A stretch of 64,000 nt of DNA from assembly GCF_001187905.1 (NCBI RefSeq), contig NZ_LGIS01000017.1, positions 124,001-188,000 of the forward strand. The letters run 5' to 3'. Under the pieces are notes generated by a model. That model made no database searches. It was not told the DNA's origin and saw only the letters and a list, made by a program, of their open reading frames with translations. A program made the position numbers and the translations under genes. Numbering within the stretch: position 1 is the first letter of the stretch; each line of letters opens with the position of its first letter. Positions 47,744 to 57,569 of the stretch are shown here, piece after piece. Source of the DNA: Pantoea sp. RIT-PI-b (GTDB lineage: Bacteria; Pseudomonadota; Gammaproteobacteria; Enterobacterales; Enterobacteriaceae).

Positions 47744-50700
47744 TTACATCATTTCCAATAGTGCTTGCAGCGGATGGCGCATGCCATTGCCTTCGGCGCG
47801 TTTAACCTGGCTGCGACAGGAGAAACCGGTTGCCAGGCAGCGCTGACGCGGCAGCTTTTGCAACTGCGGATGCCATGACAGCTCGTAAATCCCCAGCGAA
47901 TTCTCCAGATTTTTACTTTCATGGCCGTAAGTGCCCGCCATGCCGCAACAGCCCACGTTGACATTCTCCAGCTTCGCGCCAAAGCGCGCAAAGATACCCT
48001 GCCACTGATTTGGCGTGGACGGCAGTGCCGTCACTTCGGTGCAGTGCGCAAACAGATACCAGGCTTCACCGCTGGCGGTTTGTACCGCGCGCTCCGCCAG
48101 CGCGCTGTGCAGCCACTCGTGTACCAGCTGAACGTTAAACTCTCCGCGCTGCTCACCAAGCACCTGCTGGTACTCATCGCGATAACAGAGCACGGTTGCC
48201 GGATCAACGCCAACCATCGGCATGCCGAGCTTCGCCACACGATTCAGGAAGTCTGCGGTTTTGCTGGCAGTGCGCGCAAAGCGTTGCAGGAAACCTTTCA
48301 CATGCTGCGCTTTGCCATTTGGCGAAAACGGCAGCAGCACCGGGCGATATCCGAGCTTCTCAATCAGTTTGACGAAATCAGTAACCAGTTGCGCTTCGTA
48401 ATAGCTGGTGAAGGGATCCTGCACCACCAGCACACAGTTTTCACGTTGCGTACTGTCGAGCGCCTCCAGCTGTTCTAACGTCAGGTTCATCGCCGGATGA
48501 CCGCTCAGCTGCTGCTTCAGGCTCGGTGACGACAACAGCGGCAGATCGACCATGCCGATGTGAGTTTGACTGAGTTCACGCATCCACGGCTGCTTCAGGA
48601 AGAAGTTAAACACGTTGGGCGCCTTGGCCATTAACGGTGCATAACTCTCAACGCTGGCCACCAGATGATCGCTCATCGGGCGCAGATAGCGGGTGTGATA
48701 CAGCTGCAGGAAGCGCGAACGGAAATTCGGCACATCAATCTTAATCGGGCATTGTGTCGAACAGGCTTTACACGCCAGACAGCCCGACATGGCCTCTTTC
48801 ACTTCGTGCGAAAAATCATATTCACCCTGCTTCGCGTGCCAGGTGTTACGCGTGCGCTGAATTAAGCTGCGCAGGCTAGCGCCCTGATGAGGAAGCGCCT
48901 TTTCCAGCTGGTTGGGATCCACACCCTGTTCGGAGAGCAAGCGCAGCCATTCACGCGTTAAGGTAGCGCGCCCTTTCGGCGAGTGAATGCGATTACGGGT
49001 GATTTTCATCGATGGGCACATCGGGCTGCGCGCGTCGAAATTGAAGCATAAACCGTTACCGTTACACTCCATCGCACCGCGCCACTCATTACGCACCGTG
49101 ACGGGAATCTGTCGATCGTAAGTGCCGCGCTTCACGGCATCGACCTGCATCATCGCTTCGTTACTGCCTAATGGTGTACAGATCTTGCCTGGATTAAGGC
49201 GATTATCGGGATCGAAGGCGGCTTTAATACGCCGCAGCTCATTGAACAGCGTTTCGCCAAAGAATTCAGGACTGTATTGCGCACGGAAGCCTTTACCGTG
49301 TTCACCCCACAGCAGACCGCCATAACGCGCAGTCAGCGCCACTACTTCATCAGAGATCTGCTTCATCAGCAGCTCCTGCTGCGGATCGCACATATCCAGC
49401 GCGGGACGTACGTGCAGCACGCCAGCATCGACGTGGCCAAACATGCCATAGCTCAGGCCGTGGCTGTCCAGCAGTGCGCGAAACTCGACGATGTAATCGG
49501 CGAGATGTTCAGGTGGCACCGCGGTATCCTCGACAAACGGAATCGGTTTGGCACGTCCTTTGGCGTTCCCCAACAGGCCCACCGCTTTTTTGCGCATATT
49601 ATAGATGCGCTCAATGCCGTTCAAATCGTCACACAGCTGGTAGCCGATGACGCCGCCGGATTGCTGCAGCATCAACTCATCCAGTCGCCGACACAGCATA
49701 GCGATCTGCTGTTCAATCAGCTCGCCATCGTCTCCGGCAAATTCGACGATATTCAGGCCCAGCATCTCTTTATCGGGTACATCGGTAATCAATTCGTTAA
49801 CCGAGTGCCAGACAATATCTTCACGTGCCAGGTTGAGTACTTTGGAATCGACGGTTTCTACCGACAGCGCTTTTGCTTCCACCATAAAAGGCGCATTACG
49901 CAGCGCTGAGTCGAACGAATCGTACTTGATGTTTACCAGACGACGCACTTTGGGAATGGGCGTGATATCGAGGCGCGCCTCGGTGATAAACGCCAACGTG
50001 CCCTCCGCACCGCACAGCAGACGCGTCAGATCGAAGGTCTGCAAATCGTCGCTGAACACGTGGCGCAGGTCGTAACCGGTCAGGAAACGATTGAGCTTGG
50101 GGAATTTTTCGAGAATCAGATCGCGCTGTTCGCGGCAGCGGGTTAATACCTGCTGATAGATGCGGCCTTCAGCGGTGGGCGTGCTCGCCAGCTGTTCCGC
50201 CAGTTCGGTGGGCATGGCGCGCGTATCAAGAATATCGCCGCCCAGCAGCACCGCGCGCAGACCTTCGACGTGATCGGAGGTTTTGCCATACACCAATGAT
50301 CCCTGTCCGGAAGCATCGGTGTTAATCATGCCGCCTAAGGTGGCGCGATTACTGGTAGAGAGTTCCGGTGAGAAGAAAAAGCCATACGGCTTCAGCCACG
50401 CATTGAGTTGATCCTTTACCACGCCCGCTTCAACACGCACCCAACCTTGTTCGGTATTGATCTCCAGGATGCGGTTCATGTAGCGCGACATGTCCACCAC
50501 GATGCCCTGATTCAGCGACTGCCCGTTGGTGCCGGTACCGCCGCCGCGGGGAGTAAACACCAGGCTAGTGAAGCGGTCTTCACCGGCCAGACGCGCAATC
50601 AGCGCCACATCGGCCGTGGAGCGTGGAAACAGCGCCGCATCGGGCAGCAGTTGATAAATGCTGTTATCGGTGGAGAGCGAGAGGCGATCGGCATAGCTGG

Positions 50701-50797
50701 TGGCGGTATCGCCGGTAAAACCTTGCTCTTTTAGGGACTGCAGGAATGTCAGCACCAGTTGAACGAGGCCCGGTGCCTGAGAAATCTGTGGGATCAT
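47744..50797 (-). CDS. ydiJ: YdiJ, FAD-linked oxidase with C-terminal Fe-S domains (D-2-hydroxyglutarate dehydrogenase type)
   Basis: 1017 residues, collinear with E. coli YdiJ. N-terminal FAD-binding PCMH domain (FTPRGGGTGTNGQSLNQG), FAD-oxidase C domain (HVDAGVLHVRP), then ferredoxin-like clusters (CNGNGLCFNFDARSPMCPS; CLACKACSTQCPIKIDVP) and a CCG domain (VGCCGMAGTYGHE). E. coli YdiJ oxidises D-2-hydroxyglutarate. A large Fe-S flavoenzyme next to the suf operon. Confidence 0.94.
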   Translation of the reverse strand: MIPQISQAPGLVQLVLTFLQSLKEQGFTGDTATSYADRLSLSTDNSIYQLLPDAALFPRSTADVALIARLAGEDRFTSLVFTPRGGGTGTNGQSLNQGIVVDMSRYMNRILEINTEQGWVRVEAGVVKDQLNAWLKPYGFFFSPELSTSNRATLGGMINTDASGQGSLVYGKTSDHVEGLRAVLLGGDILDTRAMPTELAEQLASTPTAEGRIYQQVLTRCREQRDLILEKFPKLNRFLTGYDLRHVFSDDLQTFDLTRLLCGAEGTLAFITEARLDITPIPKVRRLVNIKYDSFDSALRNAPFMVEAKALSVETVDSKVLNLAREDIVWHSVNELITDVPDKEMLGLNIVEFAGDDGELIEQQIAMLCRRLDELMLQQSGGVIGYQLCDDLNGIERIYNMRKKAVGLLGNAKGRAKPIPFVEDTAVPPEHLADYIVEFRALLDSHGLSYGMFGHVDAGVLHVRPALDMCDPQQELLMKQISDEVVALTARYGGLLWGEHGKGFRAQYSPEFFGETLFNELRRIKAAFDPDNRLNPGKICTPLGSNEAMMQVDAVKRGTYDRQIPVTVRNEWRGAMECNGNGLCFNFDARSPMCPSMKITRNRIHSPKGRATLTREWLRLLSEQGVDPNQLEKALPHQGASLRSLIQRTRNTWHAKQGEYDFSHEVKEAMSGCLACKACSTQCPIKIDVPNFRSRFLQLYHTRYLRPMSDHLVASVESYAPLMAKAPNVFNFFLKQPWMRELSQTHIGMVDLPLLSSPSLKQQLSGHPAMNLTLEQLEALDSTQRENCVLVVQDPFTSYYEAQLVTDFVKLIEKLGYRPVLLPFSPNGKAQHVKGFLQRFARTASKTADFLNRVAKLGMPMVGVDPATVLCYRDEYQQVLGEQRGEFNVQLVHEWLHSALAERAVQTASGEAWYLFAHCTEVTALPSTPNQWQGIFARFGAKLENVNVGCCGMAGTYGHESKNLENSLGIYELSWHPQLQKLPRQRCLATGFSCRSQVKRAEGNGMRHPLQALLEMM

Positions 50798-50999
50798 TAT
50801 TGAGTGACCGAGATGTTGTAAACGTTTGCGTCGTCATTTTTTTCAGCCCTTGGTTTTATCATATTTTTTTGCTGGCTGCTGTTTTTTCAGGAATGCGTGC
50901 CGCTTCCGCTGCTTTTCCTGTTTAATTTTCGGGAAATAGATCATCATTAATCAGGGCTGTTCAGCCCCACTCTGAAGGATTCAATCGAGGTTAACCGTT

Positions 51000-52115
51000 G
51001 TGATGAAAAGCTTGCAACGCGGTATGGACTTACCGCAAATGCTGTTTTCGCTGATGTTCATTCTGATCATGATCATCGCCTGTCTGTGGGTGGTGCAGCC
51101 GTTTATTCTGGGCTTCGCCTGGGCCAGCATGGTGGTGATTGCTACCTGGCCATTGATGATTCATCTGCAACATCTGCTGTGGGGACGACGCTCGCTGGCG
51201 GTGATCGCCATGACTATTTTGCTATTACTGCTGTTTATTATTCCTATTGCTCTGCTGGTCAGCAGCCTGATTGATAACAGTGCGCCGGTAATTACCTGGG
51301 CGACGCAGCGCCATCTGGTGATGCCTGATTTCGCCTGGCTACGTGAGATTCCTTATGCGGGCAGAAAACTCTACTCCAGCTATCACAAGTTAGTCGATGG
51401 CGGTGGCTCGGCGATACTGAGCCAGGTGCAGCCTTATATTGGTCGGACGACAGGCTTCTTCGTCGCGCAGGCCGGGCACTTTGGTCGTTTTATGATGCAT
51501 CTCATCGTGATGCTGCTGTTCAGCGTGCTGCTCTACTGGCGCGGGGAACAGGTTGGGCACGGCATTCGTCATTTTGCTTATCGCATGAGCGGACGCCGCG
51601 GCGATGCCGCAGTGCTGTTAGCGGGTCAAGCCATTCGGGCCGTGGCGCTGGGTGTGGTGGTCACCGCACTGGTGCAAGGCGTGCTAGGCGGCATTGGGCT
51701 GGCGATTTCCGGCATTCCTTATGCCACATTGCTGACCGTGCTGATGATTCTGACCTGCCTGGTGCAGCTCGGTCCGCTGGTGGTGCTGGTTCCGGCCATT
51801 ATCTGGCTTTACTGGAGCGGCGATACCACCTGGGGCACGGTGCTGCTGGTGTGGAGTTGTGTGGTAGGTACGCTGGATAGCGTGTTGCGCCCGGTACTGA
51901 TTAGCATGGGTGCAGATTTGCCGATGATCCTGATTCTCTCCGGCGTCATTGGCGGTTTAATTGCCTTTGGTATGATCGGTCTGTTTATCGGTCCAGTGGT
52001 ACTGGCCGTCTCTTATCGACTGGTTTCGGTGTGGATGCATGAAGCGCCCGAACCGGATGATGATATGCAAACCGCCATTGAAGCCCTCGCCGAGCACGAA
52101 GAAGAGCATCCTTAA
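51000..52115 (+). CDS. ydiK: YdiK, AI-2E family inner-membrane transporter
   Basis: 371 residues, about eight helices, PF01594 family (AI-2 exporter TqsA-like, Na+/H+ antiporter-like members also known). Characteristic C-terminal block QAIRAVALGVVVTALVQGVLGGIGLAISGIP and GVIGGLIAFGMIGLFIGPVVLA. Start is GTG 51000 (nine bases after GAGG) or the adjacent ATG 51003, which matches the E. coli length. Substrate unknown. Confidence 0.9.
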   Translation: MMKSLQRGMDLPQMLFSLMFILIMIIACLWVVQPFILGFAWASMVVIATWPLMIHLQHLLWGRRSLAVIAMTILLLLLFIIPIALLVSSLIDNSAPVITWATQRHLVMPDFAWLREIPYAGRKLYSSYHKLVDGGGSAILSQVQPYIGRTTGFFVAQAGHFGRFMMHLIVMLLFSVLLYWRGEQVGHGIRHFAYRMSGRRGDAAVLLAGQAIRAVALGVVVTALVQGVLGGIGLAISGIPYATLLTVLMILTCLVQLGPLVVLVPAIIWLYWSGDTTWGTVLLVWSCVVGTLDSVLRPVLISMGADLPMILILSGVIGGLIAFGMIGLFIGPVVLAVSYRLVSVWMHEAPEPDDDMQTAIEALAEHEEEHP

Positions 52116-52394
52116 GGTAAAATTGTTGCTGAGATGAATTTTGTCAGGTGCGCCCCCGTGCGCACCAAACTTTCCGCTGCCAATACTCCGTTTTACACTG
52201 GCCTTACTTTAACCCGCCTAATGCCCCCGTTCATTTCAGTGAAACAATAATTTTTTTCCATAAGCGATTTTTAAGATAAAACGCAGTTTTCGCTGCTTTA
52301 GGCGGGATTCGTTAATCGAATGATTATTTTTCAAACTGAATCAGGCGCGAAAACCTCAGAAAATCTCCATGAAAGGTTATCAGCTTTAAACTAA

Positions 52395-52408
52395 TAAGAG
52401 GATTCTTA
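52395..52408 (+). promoter_or_regulatory. RcsB box upstream of rprA
   Basis: TAAGAGGATTCTTA matches the RcsB-homodimer consensus (TAAGAATATTCCTA type) and is a near-perfect palindrome. It lies about 50 bases upstream of the predicted rprA start, the position expected for activation by the Rcs envelope-stress phosphorelay. Confidence 0.72.
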
Positions 52409-52449
52409 AAGACGCCAGCGAGCCTGATCAATAACATGTTTCCTATGTT

Positions 52450-52550
52450 TGGAATCAAGCTACTGATTTTTAAACAACCTTATTCCCCTGAGTAAAGTGA
52501 AGAATTGCTGTGTGTAGTCTTTGCCCATCCCCTGTGATGGGCTTTTTTTT
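52450..52550 (+). ncRNA. rprA: RprA small regulatory RNA
   Basis: About 100 nt; the 5' end is uncertain by a few bases. The 3' 65 bases are nearly identical to E. coli RprA: CCCCTGAGT (52485-52493), GAATTGCTGTGTGTAGTC (52502-52519) and the terminator hairpin GCCCATC (52523-52529)/GATGGGC (52536-52542) with eight T. A 5' stem AATCA/TGATT (52453-52468) replaces the E. coli 5' hairpin in position. RprA pairs with the rpoS leader through Hfq and raises RpoS synthesis. Located after ydiK as in E. coli. Confidence 0.88.
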
Positions 52551-52564
52551 GTCTGTTATTAATG

Positions 52565-52596
52565 CAAAAAAATAAGGCCAGCAGAGCTGACCTTAA
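52565..52596 (-). terminator. Intrinsic terminator of ppsA
   Basis: On the minus strand TAAGGTCAGC, loop TCT, GCTGGCCTTA, then TTTTTTT. One pair is G-U only when read as minus-strand RNA, which shows the direction. Confidence 0.82.
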
Positions 52597-52652
52597 TGAT
52601 TTTAACCTCAACGCATCAGATTCATGCCCGATACGTCAAAATTACCGTTTGG

Positions 52653-55040
52653 TTAATGTTTCGCGGCGTTCAGCTCAGCTAAACCTAACCAGGTTTCCAC
52701 TACGGTATCCGGATTGAGCGACAGGCTATCAATGCCCTGCTCCATCAGCCATGCGGCAAAGTCCTGATGATCGGACGGTCCTTGCCCACAAATACCAACG
52801 TATTTACCCTGTTTTTTCGCTGCCTTGATGGCCATCGACAGTAGCGCTTTCACCGCATCATTGCGCTCATCAAACAGAGCCGACACCACGCCGGAATCGC
52901 GATCGAGCCCCAGCGCCAGCTGCGTCATATCGTTAGAACCGATAGAGAAGCCATCAAAGTGCTCAAGGAACTGTTCCGCCAGCAAGGCATTTGACGGAAT
53001 CTCACACATCATGATCACCTTGAGACCGTTCTCGCCGCGCTTCAGGCCATTTTTTGCTAATTCCGCCACCACCGCTTCGGCTTGATCGACGGTGCGCACA
53101 AACGGGATCATGATCTCGACGTTGGTCAGCCCCATCTCGTTACGTACGCGTTTCACTGCTTCACACTCCAGCTTGAAGCAGTCGCGGAAATTGTCGGCCA
53201 CGTAACGACCGGCACCGCGGAAGCCGAGCATCGGGTTCTCTTCCTCCGGCTCATAACGCTCGCCGCCTACCAGGTTGGCGTATTCGTTAGTTTTGAAATC
53301 AGAGAGACGGACGATCACGCGCTTCGGTGCAAACGCCGCGCCCAGCGTAGCAATCCCTTCGGTCAAACGGCCGATGTAGAACTCAATGGGGTCGTCAAAA
53401 CCTTTCATCATCTGACGAATCTGCTGTTGCAGCTCCGGCGTTTGCTGATCAAACTCCAGCAGCGCTTTCGGATGCACGCCAATCATACGGTTAATGATGA
53501 ATTCGAGACGCGCCAGGCCTACCCCTTCGTTTGGCAAGCAGGCGAAGTCAAAGGCCCGATCCGGGTTACCAATGTTCATCATAATTTTCAGCGGCAGATC
53601 CGGCATGGTGTCGACCTGCGAGCTGGTCACTTCAAAATCCAGTAGCTCGCCATACACATAACCGGTATCGCCTTCGGCGCAGGAAACCGTGACTTTATGA
53701 CCATCTTTGAGGTGATCGGTAGCATCACCACAGCCCACCACCGCGGGAATACCCAGTTCACGCGCGATGATCGCCGCGTGGCAGGTACGACCGCCGCGAT
53801 TGGTGACAATGGCCGACGCTTTCTTCATGATCGGTTCCCAATCAGGATCGGTCATATCGGTTACCAGCACATCGCCTTTTTCAATGCGGTGCATCTCGCT
53901 AATATCGTGAATGACCTTCACTTCGCCAGCGCCAATGCGATGACCAATGGCGCGGCCTTCAACCACCACCTTGCCTTTACCCTGCAGCGTATAGCGCTCC
54001 ATGACCTGGCCATTAGAGCGTACCGTTTCCGGACGCGCCTGCACGATAAACAGTTTGCCGGTGTGGCCATCTTTCGCCCACTCAATGTCCATCGGACGCT
54101 TATAGTGCTGCTCAATCAGCACCGCCTGACGCGCCAGCGCCTGCACTTCGTCATCGGTTAAACTGAAGCGATCGCGCTGCTCCTGCTCAACATCTTCAAT
54201 GCGCACCTGCTCGCCATGCTCCTGCGAATCGGCATACACCATGCGCAGCTTTTTCGAGCCCATGGTGCGGCGCACAATCGCCGGGCGATTGGCTGCCAGC
54301 GTCGGTTTGTGGACGTAGAACTCATCGGGGTTAACCGCGCCCTGCACCACCATTTCACCCAAACCGTACGCCGAGGTGATAAACACCACCTGATCAAAGC
54401 CCGATTCGGTATCAATGGTGAACATTACGCCAGACGAAGCGAGGTCCGATCGCACCATGCGCTGAATACCGGCTGACAGCGCGACGCCGCGATGGTCGTA
54501 GCCCTGGTGCACACGATAAGAGATGGCACGATCGTTAAATAAGGAAGCGTAAACGTGTTTGACTGCGATAATCACCGCGTCATAGCCCTGCACGTTGAGG
54601 AACGTTTCTTGCTGGCCAGCAAACGAGGCGTCGGGCATATCCTCGGCGGTCGCTGATGAGCGCACCGCGAAGGAGGCCTCAGCATCATCCGCAGAGAGTT
54701 GTTCGTAGGCGCTGCGAATCGCCGCCTCCAACTCAGGTTGGAATGGCGTATCGACCACCCATTGACGAATTTGTTTACCCGCTTGCGCGAGTTCAGCAAC
54801 ATCATCAACATCCGTTTTATCCAGCAAATCATAAATACGCTGGTTCAGTCCGCTTTGATCGAGAAACAGATTAAACGCGTAAGATGTGGTCGCGTAGCCA
54901 TTTGGCACGGAAACGCCCAGCGACGACAAATTAGTAATCATTTCTCCGAGGGAGGCATTTTTACCTCCCACCCGATCAACATCATGCATGCCAAGCTGGT
55001 TGTACCAGAGCACTAGCGACTGTTGGTCTTGATTGGACAT
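52653..55040 (-). CDS. ppsA: Phosphoenolpyruvate synthase
   Basis: 795 residues from ATG 55040 ([17 protein letters not shown]); 23 upstream codons lack homology. ATP-grasp N-terminal domain, swivelling phosphohistidine domain with [23 protein letters not shown] (catalytic His near 422) and C-terminal PEP-binding barrel with [18 protein letters not shown]. Makes PEP from pyruvate and ATP in gluconeogenesis. Regulated by the divergent ppsR product and, probably, by Cra. Confidence 0.97.
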   Translation of the reverse strand: MSNQDQQSLVLWYNQLGMHDVDRVGGKNASLGEMITNLSSLGVSVPNGYATTSYAFNLFLDQSGLNQRIYDLLDKTDVDDVAELAQAGKQIRQWVVDTPFQPELEAAIRSAYEQLSADDAEASFAVRSSATAEDMPDASFAGQQETFLNVQGYDAVIIAVKHVYASLFNDRAISYRVHQGYDHRGVALSAGIQRMVRSDLASSGVMFTIDTESGFDQVVFITSAYGLGEMVVQGAVNPDEFYVHKPTLAANRPAIVRRTMGSKKLRMVYADSQEHGEQVRIEDVEQEQRDRFSLTDDEVQALARQAVLIEQHYKRPMDIEWAKDGHTGKLFIVQARPETVRSNGQVMERYTLQGKGKVVVEGRAIGHRIGAGEVKVIHDISEMHRIEKGDVLVTDMTDPDWEPIMKKASAIVTNRGGRTCHAAIIARELGIPAVVGCGDATDHLKDGHKVTVSCAEGDTGYVYGELLDFEVTSSQVDTMPDLPLKIMMNIGNPDRAFDFACLPNEGVGLARLEFIINRMIGVHPKALLEFDQQTPELQQQIRQMMKGFDDPIEFYIGRLTEGIATLGAAFAPKRVIVRLSDFKTNEYANLVGGERYEPEEENPMLGFRGAGRYVADNFRDCFKLECEAVKRVRNEMGLTNVEIMIPFVRTVDQAEAVVAELAKNGLKRGENGLKVIMMCEIPSNALLAEQFLEHFDGFSIGSNDMTQLALGLDRDSGVVSALFDERNDAVKALLSMAIKAAKKQGKYVGICGQGPSDHQDFAAWLMEQGIDSLSLNPDTVVETWLGLAELNAAKH

Positions 55041-55490
55041 TGAGATTATCCTTTTAAATGATGTGAATACACATGGAACATTTTGCTGTTCGCCAAAACA
55101 GCCTGGCACAACCGATTAATAAAGACTAAGTGTTGAATCGTTAAAGCAGGAAAAGAGCGGCAAAATAGGATTAGTACTTAGAATTACCTGAGTTGCGCAA
55201 CCGGGCTATTTCAGGTTAATTGATTGCTGTGGTGATATTTTTCCCCTTTTCAGAGGGTTAGCGATTGATTTTTGTTGCGCAACGCCTGCACACTTTATTT
55301 CATGCGCGAAAAGGAAAATGCGCGAAAATAGCGCTTTTCAAAACACCATTTCATCTAAAATTGATTATTCGCTTATTCATCTTTGTGAGCGCATTAGCGG
55401 ACAATATGGATATTTCATTTTACTATTATTTAAAATGAAATATTGTCATTGTTAATTTGGTCATGGGTACGCAAGAGGATTATTCGCACT
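55041..55490. other. 450-bp divergent regulatory region of ppsA and ppsR
   Basis: Holds a Cra-like site (55133-55146), two copies of the palindrome GTTGCGCAAC (55192-55201 and 55274-55283) and a direct repeat ATGCGCGAAAA (55302-55312 and 55319-55329). The half nearest ppsR is strongly AT-rich. Confidence 0.6.
55133..55146. promoter_or_regulatory. Cra (FruR)-like site upstream of ppsA
   Basis: TTGAATCGTTAAAG contains the TGAATC core of Cra sites. It is about 95 bases upstream of the ppsA start codon, a position suited to activation of ppsA, the opposite effect to that at pykF. Confidence 0.5.
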
Positions 55491-56318
55491 ATGAATACTG
55501 AACGCAGCGTCTTTTACATTTCTGATGGTACCGCCATTACCGCCGAAGTGCTCGGGCATGCGGTGCTGTCACAGTTCCCGGTGATGACCCATAGCGTGAC
55601 GCTGCCGTTTGTGGAGAATGTGCAGCGCGCGCAGGCGGTTAAAGCACAGATCAACGCGTTGTATCAGCAGAGCGGCCTACGTCCAGTGGTGTTTTTTTCC
55701 ATTGTCACCCCCGACGTGCGCGAAATTATTCTGGAGAGCGAAGGCTTTTGTCAGGACATCGTGCAGGCGCTGGTGGCGCCGTTGCAGAGCGAACTGGGCG
55801 TCGCATCGATGCCGGTAGCGCACCGAACGCACGGATTAACCGCCAGCAATCTGGGTAAATACGACGCGCGTATTGCGGCGATCGATTACACCCTCGCACA
55901 TGATGACGGTATTTCGTTACGTGGCCTGGAGGATGCGCAGGTGATTTTGCTCGGCGTGTCGCGCTGCGGTAAAACCCCCACCAGCCTCTACCTGGCAATG
56001 CAATTTGGCGTGCGTGCCGCCAACTATCCCTTCATCGCGGATGACATGGATAACCTGAAGCTGCCGCCGGCGCTGCGTGCGCATCAGCATAAGCTGTTCG
56101 GCCTGACCATCGATCCGGAGCGTCTGGCGGCGATTCGACAGGAGCGCGCGGAAAATACCCGCTATGCGTCGCTGCGCCAATGCCGCCTGGAAGTGGGCGA
56201 AGTGGAAGCGCTGTTCCGCACTAACCAGATTCGTTACCTCAACAGTACCAACTATTCGGTGGAAGAGATCGCCACCAAAATCCTCGATATCATGGGCCTC
56301 AGCCGCAGCATGTATTAA
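55491..56318 (+). CDS. ppsR: PpsR, PEP synthase kinase/pyrophosphorylase (DUF299)
   Basis: 275 residues from ATG 55491 ([30 protein letters not shown]); sixteen upstream codons lack homology. P-loop [15 protein letters not shown] near residue 150. Inactivates PpsA by ADP-dependent threonine phosphorylation and reactivates it by phosphate-dependent removal. Divergent from its target ppsA. Confidence 0.96.
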   Translation: MNTERSVFYISDGTAITAEVLGHAVLSQFPVMTHSVTLPFVENVQRAQAVKAQINALYQQSGLRPVVFFSIVTPDVREIILESEGFCQDIVQALVAPLQSELGVASMPVAHRTHGLTASNLGKYDARIAAIDYTLAHDDGISLRGLEDAQVILLGVSRCGKTPTSLYLAMQFGVRAANYPFIADDMDNLKLPPALRAHQHKLFGLTIDPERLAAIRQERAENTRYASLRQCRLEVGEVEALFRTNQIRYLNSTNYSVEEIATKILDIMGLSRSMY

Positions 56319-56332
56319 CAGCCTTCTATTGT

Positions 56333-56350
56333 GTCGCCAACTTTGGCGAC
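56333..56350. repeat. Small hairpin after ppsR (GTCGCCA-loop-TGGCGAC)
   Basis: GTCGCCAACTTTGGCGAC, 7-bp stem with a four-base loop, 14 bases past the ppsR stop. Shares arms with the hairpin at 7610-7627. No T-run. Confidence 0.5.
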
Positions 56351-56516
56351 CTCATGGGCTGAGAATCCACCTGTATTTAGGGCGTAAAGCCTGGCTTCCG
56401 TCTTGTTTTATGCCCTTTGTTTTTAGCAGGTTGAATTCGCAGACTATTAGTTTATTGTGACCACCATCACTTCCCGGTATTTCACCGCTGCGAAGAACCC
56501 ATTTTTGAGAATCTCA

Positions 56517-57566
56517 ATGAACAAGACTGATGAACTGCGCACCGCGCGCATCGGTAGCCTGCTGACTCCGGCTGCACTCGCGCATGAACACCCCATTTCG
56601 GCGGACATTGCCGCCAACGTCACCGCGGCACGCCAACGCATTGCGCGTATTCTGACCGGTGAAGATCCACGTCTGCTGGTGATTATCGGCCCATGCTCGC
56701 TGCACGATCCCAAAGCGGCGATGGAATATGCCCAGCGTCTGAATGTGCTGCGCGAGCGCTATCAGGATCGCCTGGAAATTGTGATGCGCGCCTACTTCGA
56801 AAAGCCCCGCACCGTCGTGGGCTGGAAAGGCCTGATTTCCGATCCAGATTTGGATGGCAGTTACGATGTGAATCGCGGCATTGCTATTGCCCGCAAATTG
56901 CTGCTGGATATCAATGCGCTGGGCATGCCGACCGCCACCGAATTTCTCGATATGGTGATCGGCCAATTTATTGCCGACCTGATTAGCTGGGGCGCGATTG
57001 GCGCGCGTACCACCGAAAGCCAGATTCACCGTGAAATGGCCTCGGCGCTCTCCTGTCCGGTGGGCTTTAAAAATGGCACCGACGGCAACGTACAGATCGC
57101 GGTAGATGCGATTCGCGCCGCGCGTGCCAGCCATATGTTCCTGTCACCCGATAAAAACGGTCAGATGACCATTTATCAAACCAGCGGCAACCCGCATGGT
57201 CATGTGATCCTGCGCGGCGGTCGTCAGCCCAACTATCACGCTGAAGATGTGGCAGCGGCGGCAGCGAATTTGCGTGATTTCAACCTGCCTGAGCAATTGG
57301 TGATCGACTTTAGCCACGGCAATTGCCTGAAGCAGCATGGTCGTCAGCGTGACGTTGCCGATGATGTGGCCGCGCAAATCCGCGCGGTTTCACGTGCGGT
57401 TGCCGGCGTGATGATTGAGAGTTTCCTGCAGGAAGGGAATCAAAAAGTGGTGAGCGGTGAAGCGTTAACCTATGGCCAATCGATCACCGATCCGTGCCTC
57501 GGCTGGGAAGACAGCGCCGAGGTGCTGGCGAAACTGGCTGCCGCAGTCGACAGCCGTTTCAACTAA
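56517..57566 (+). CDS. aroH: 3-deoxy-D-arabino-heptulosonate 7-phosphate synthase, Trp-sensitive type
   Basis: 349 residues from ATG 56517 (MNKTDELRTARIGSLLTP), as E. coli AroH; twenty upstream codons lack homology. First step of the shikimate pathway, condensing PEP and erythrose 4-phosphate. Metal and PEP residues in VIIGPCSLHDPKAAMEYA, FEKPRTVVGWKGLI and QLVIDFSHGNC. Position beside ppsA-ppsR, which supply PEP, and similarity point to the Trp isozyme, not AroF or AroG. A clear TrpR operator is not seen upstream. Confidence 0.93.
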   Translation: MNKTDELRTARIGSLLTPAALAHEHPISADIAANVTAARQRIARILTGEDPRLLVIIGPCSLHDPKAAMEYAQRLNVLRERYQDRLEIVMRAYFEKPRTVVGWKGLISDPDLDGSYDVNRGIAIARKLLLDINALGMPTATEFLDMVIGQFIADLISWGAIGARTTESQIHREMASALSCPVGFKNGTDGNVQIAVDAIRAARASHMFLSPDKNGQMTIYQTSGNPHGHVILRGGRQPNYHAEDVAAAAANLRDFNLPEQLVIDFSHGNCLKQHGRQRDVADDVAAQIRAVSRAVAGVMIESFLQEGNQKVVSGEALTYGQSITDPCLGWEDSAEVLAKLAAAVDSRFN

Positions 57567-57569
57567 CGC

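Noticed and set aside
56431..56460. TrpR operator upstream of aroH
   Set aside because: The region has TTGAAT and TATTGT promoter-like elements and a CTATTAG stretch, but not the CTAG-N-CTAG symmetry of TrpR sites; too weak to annotate.
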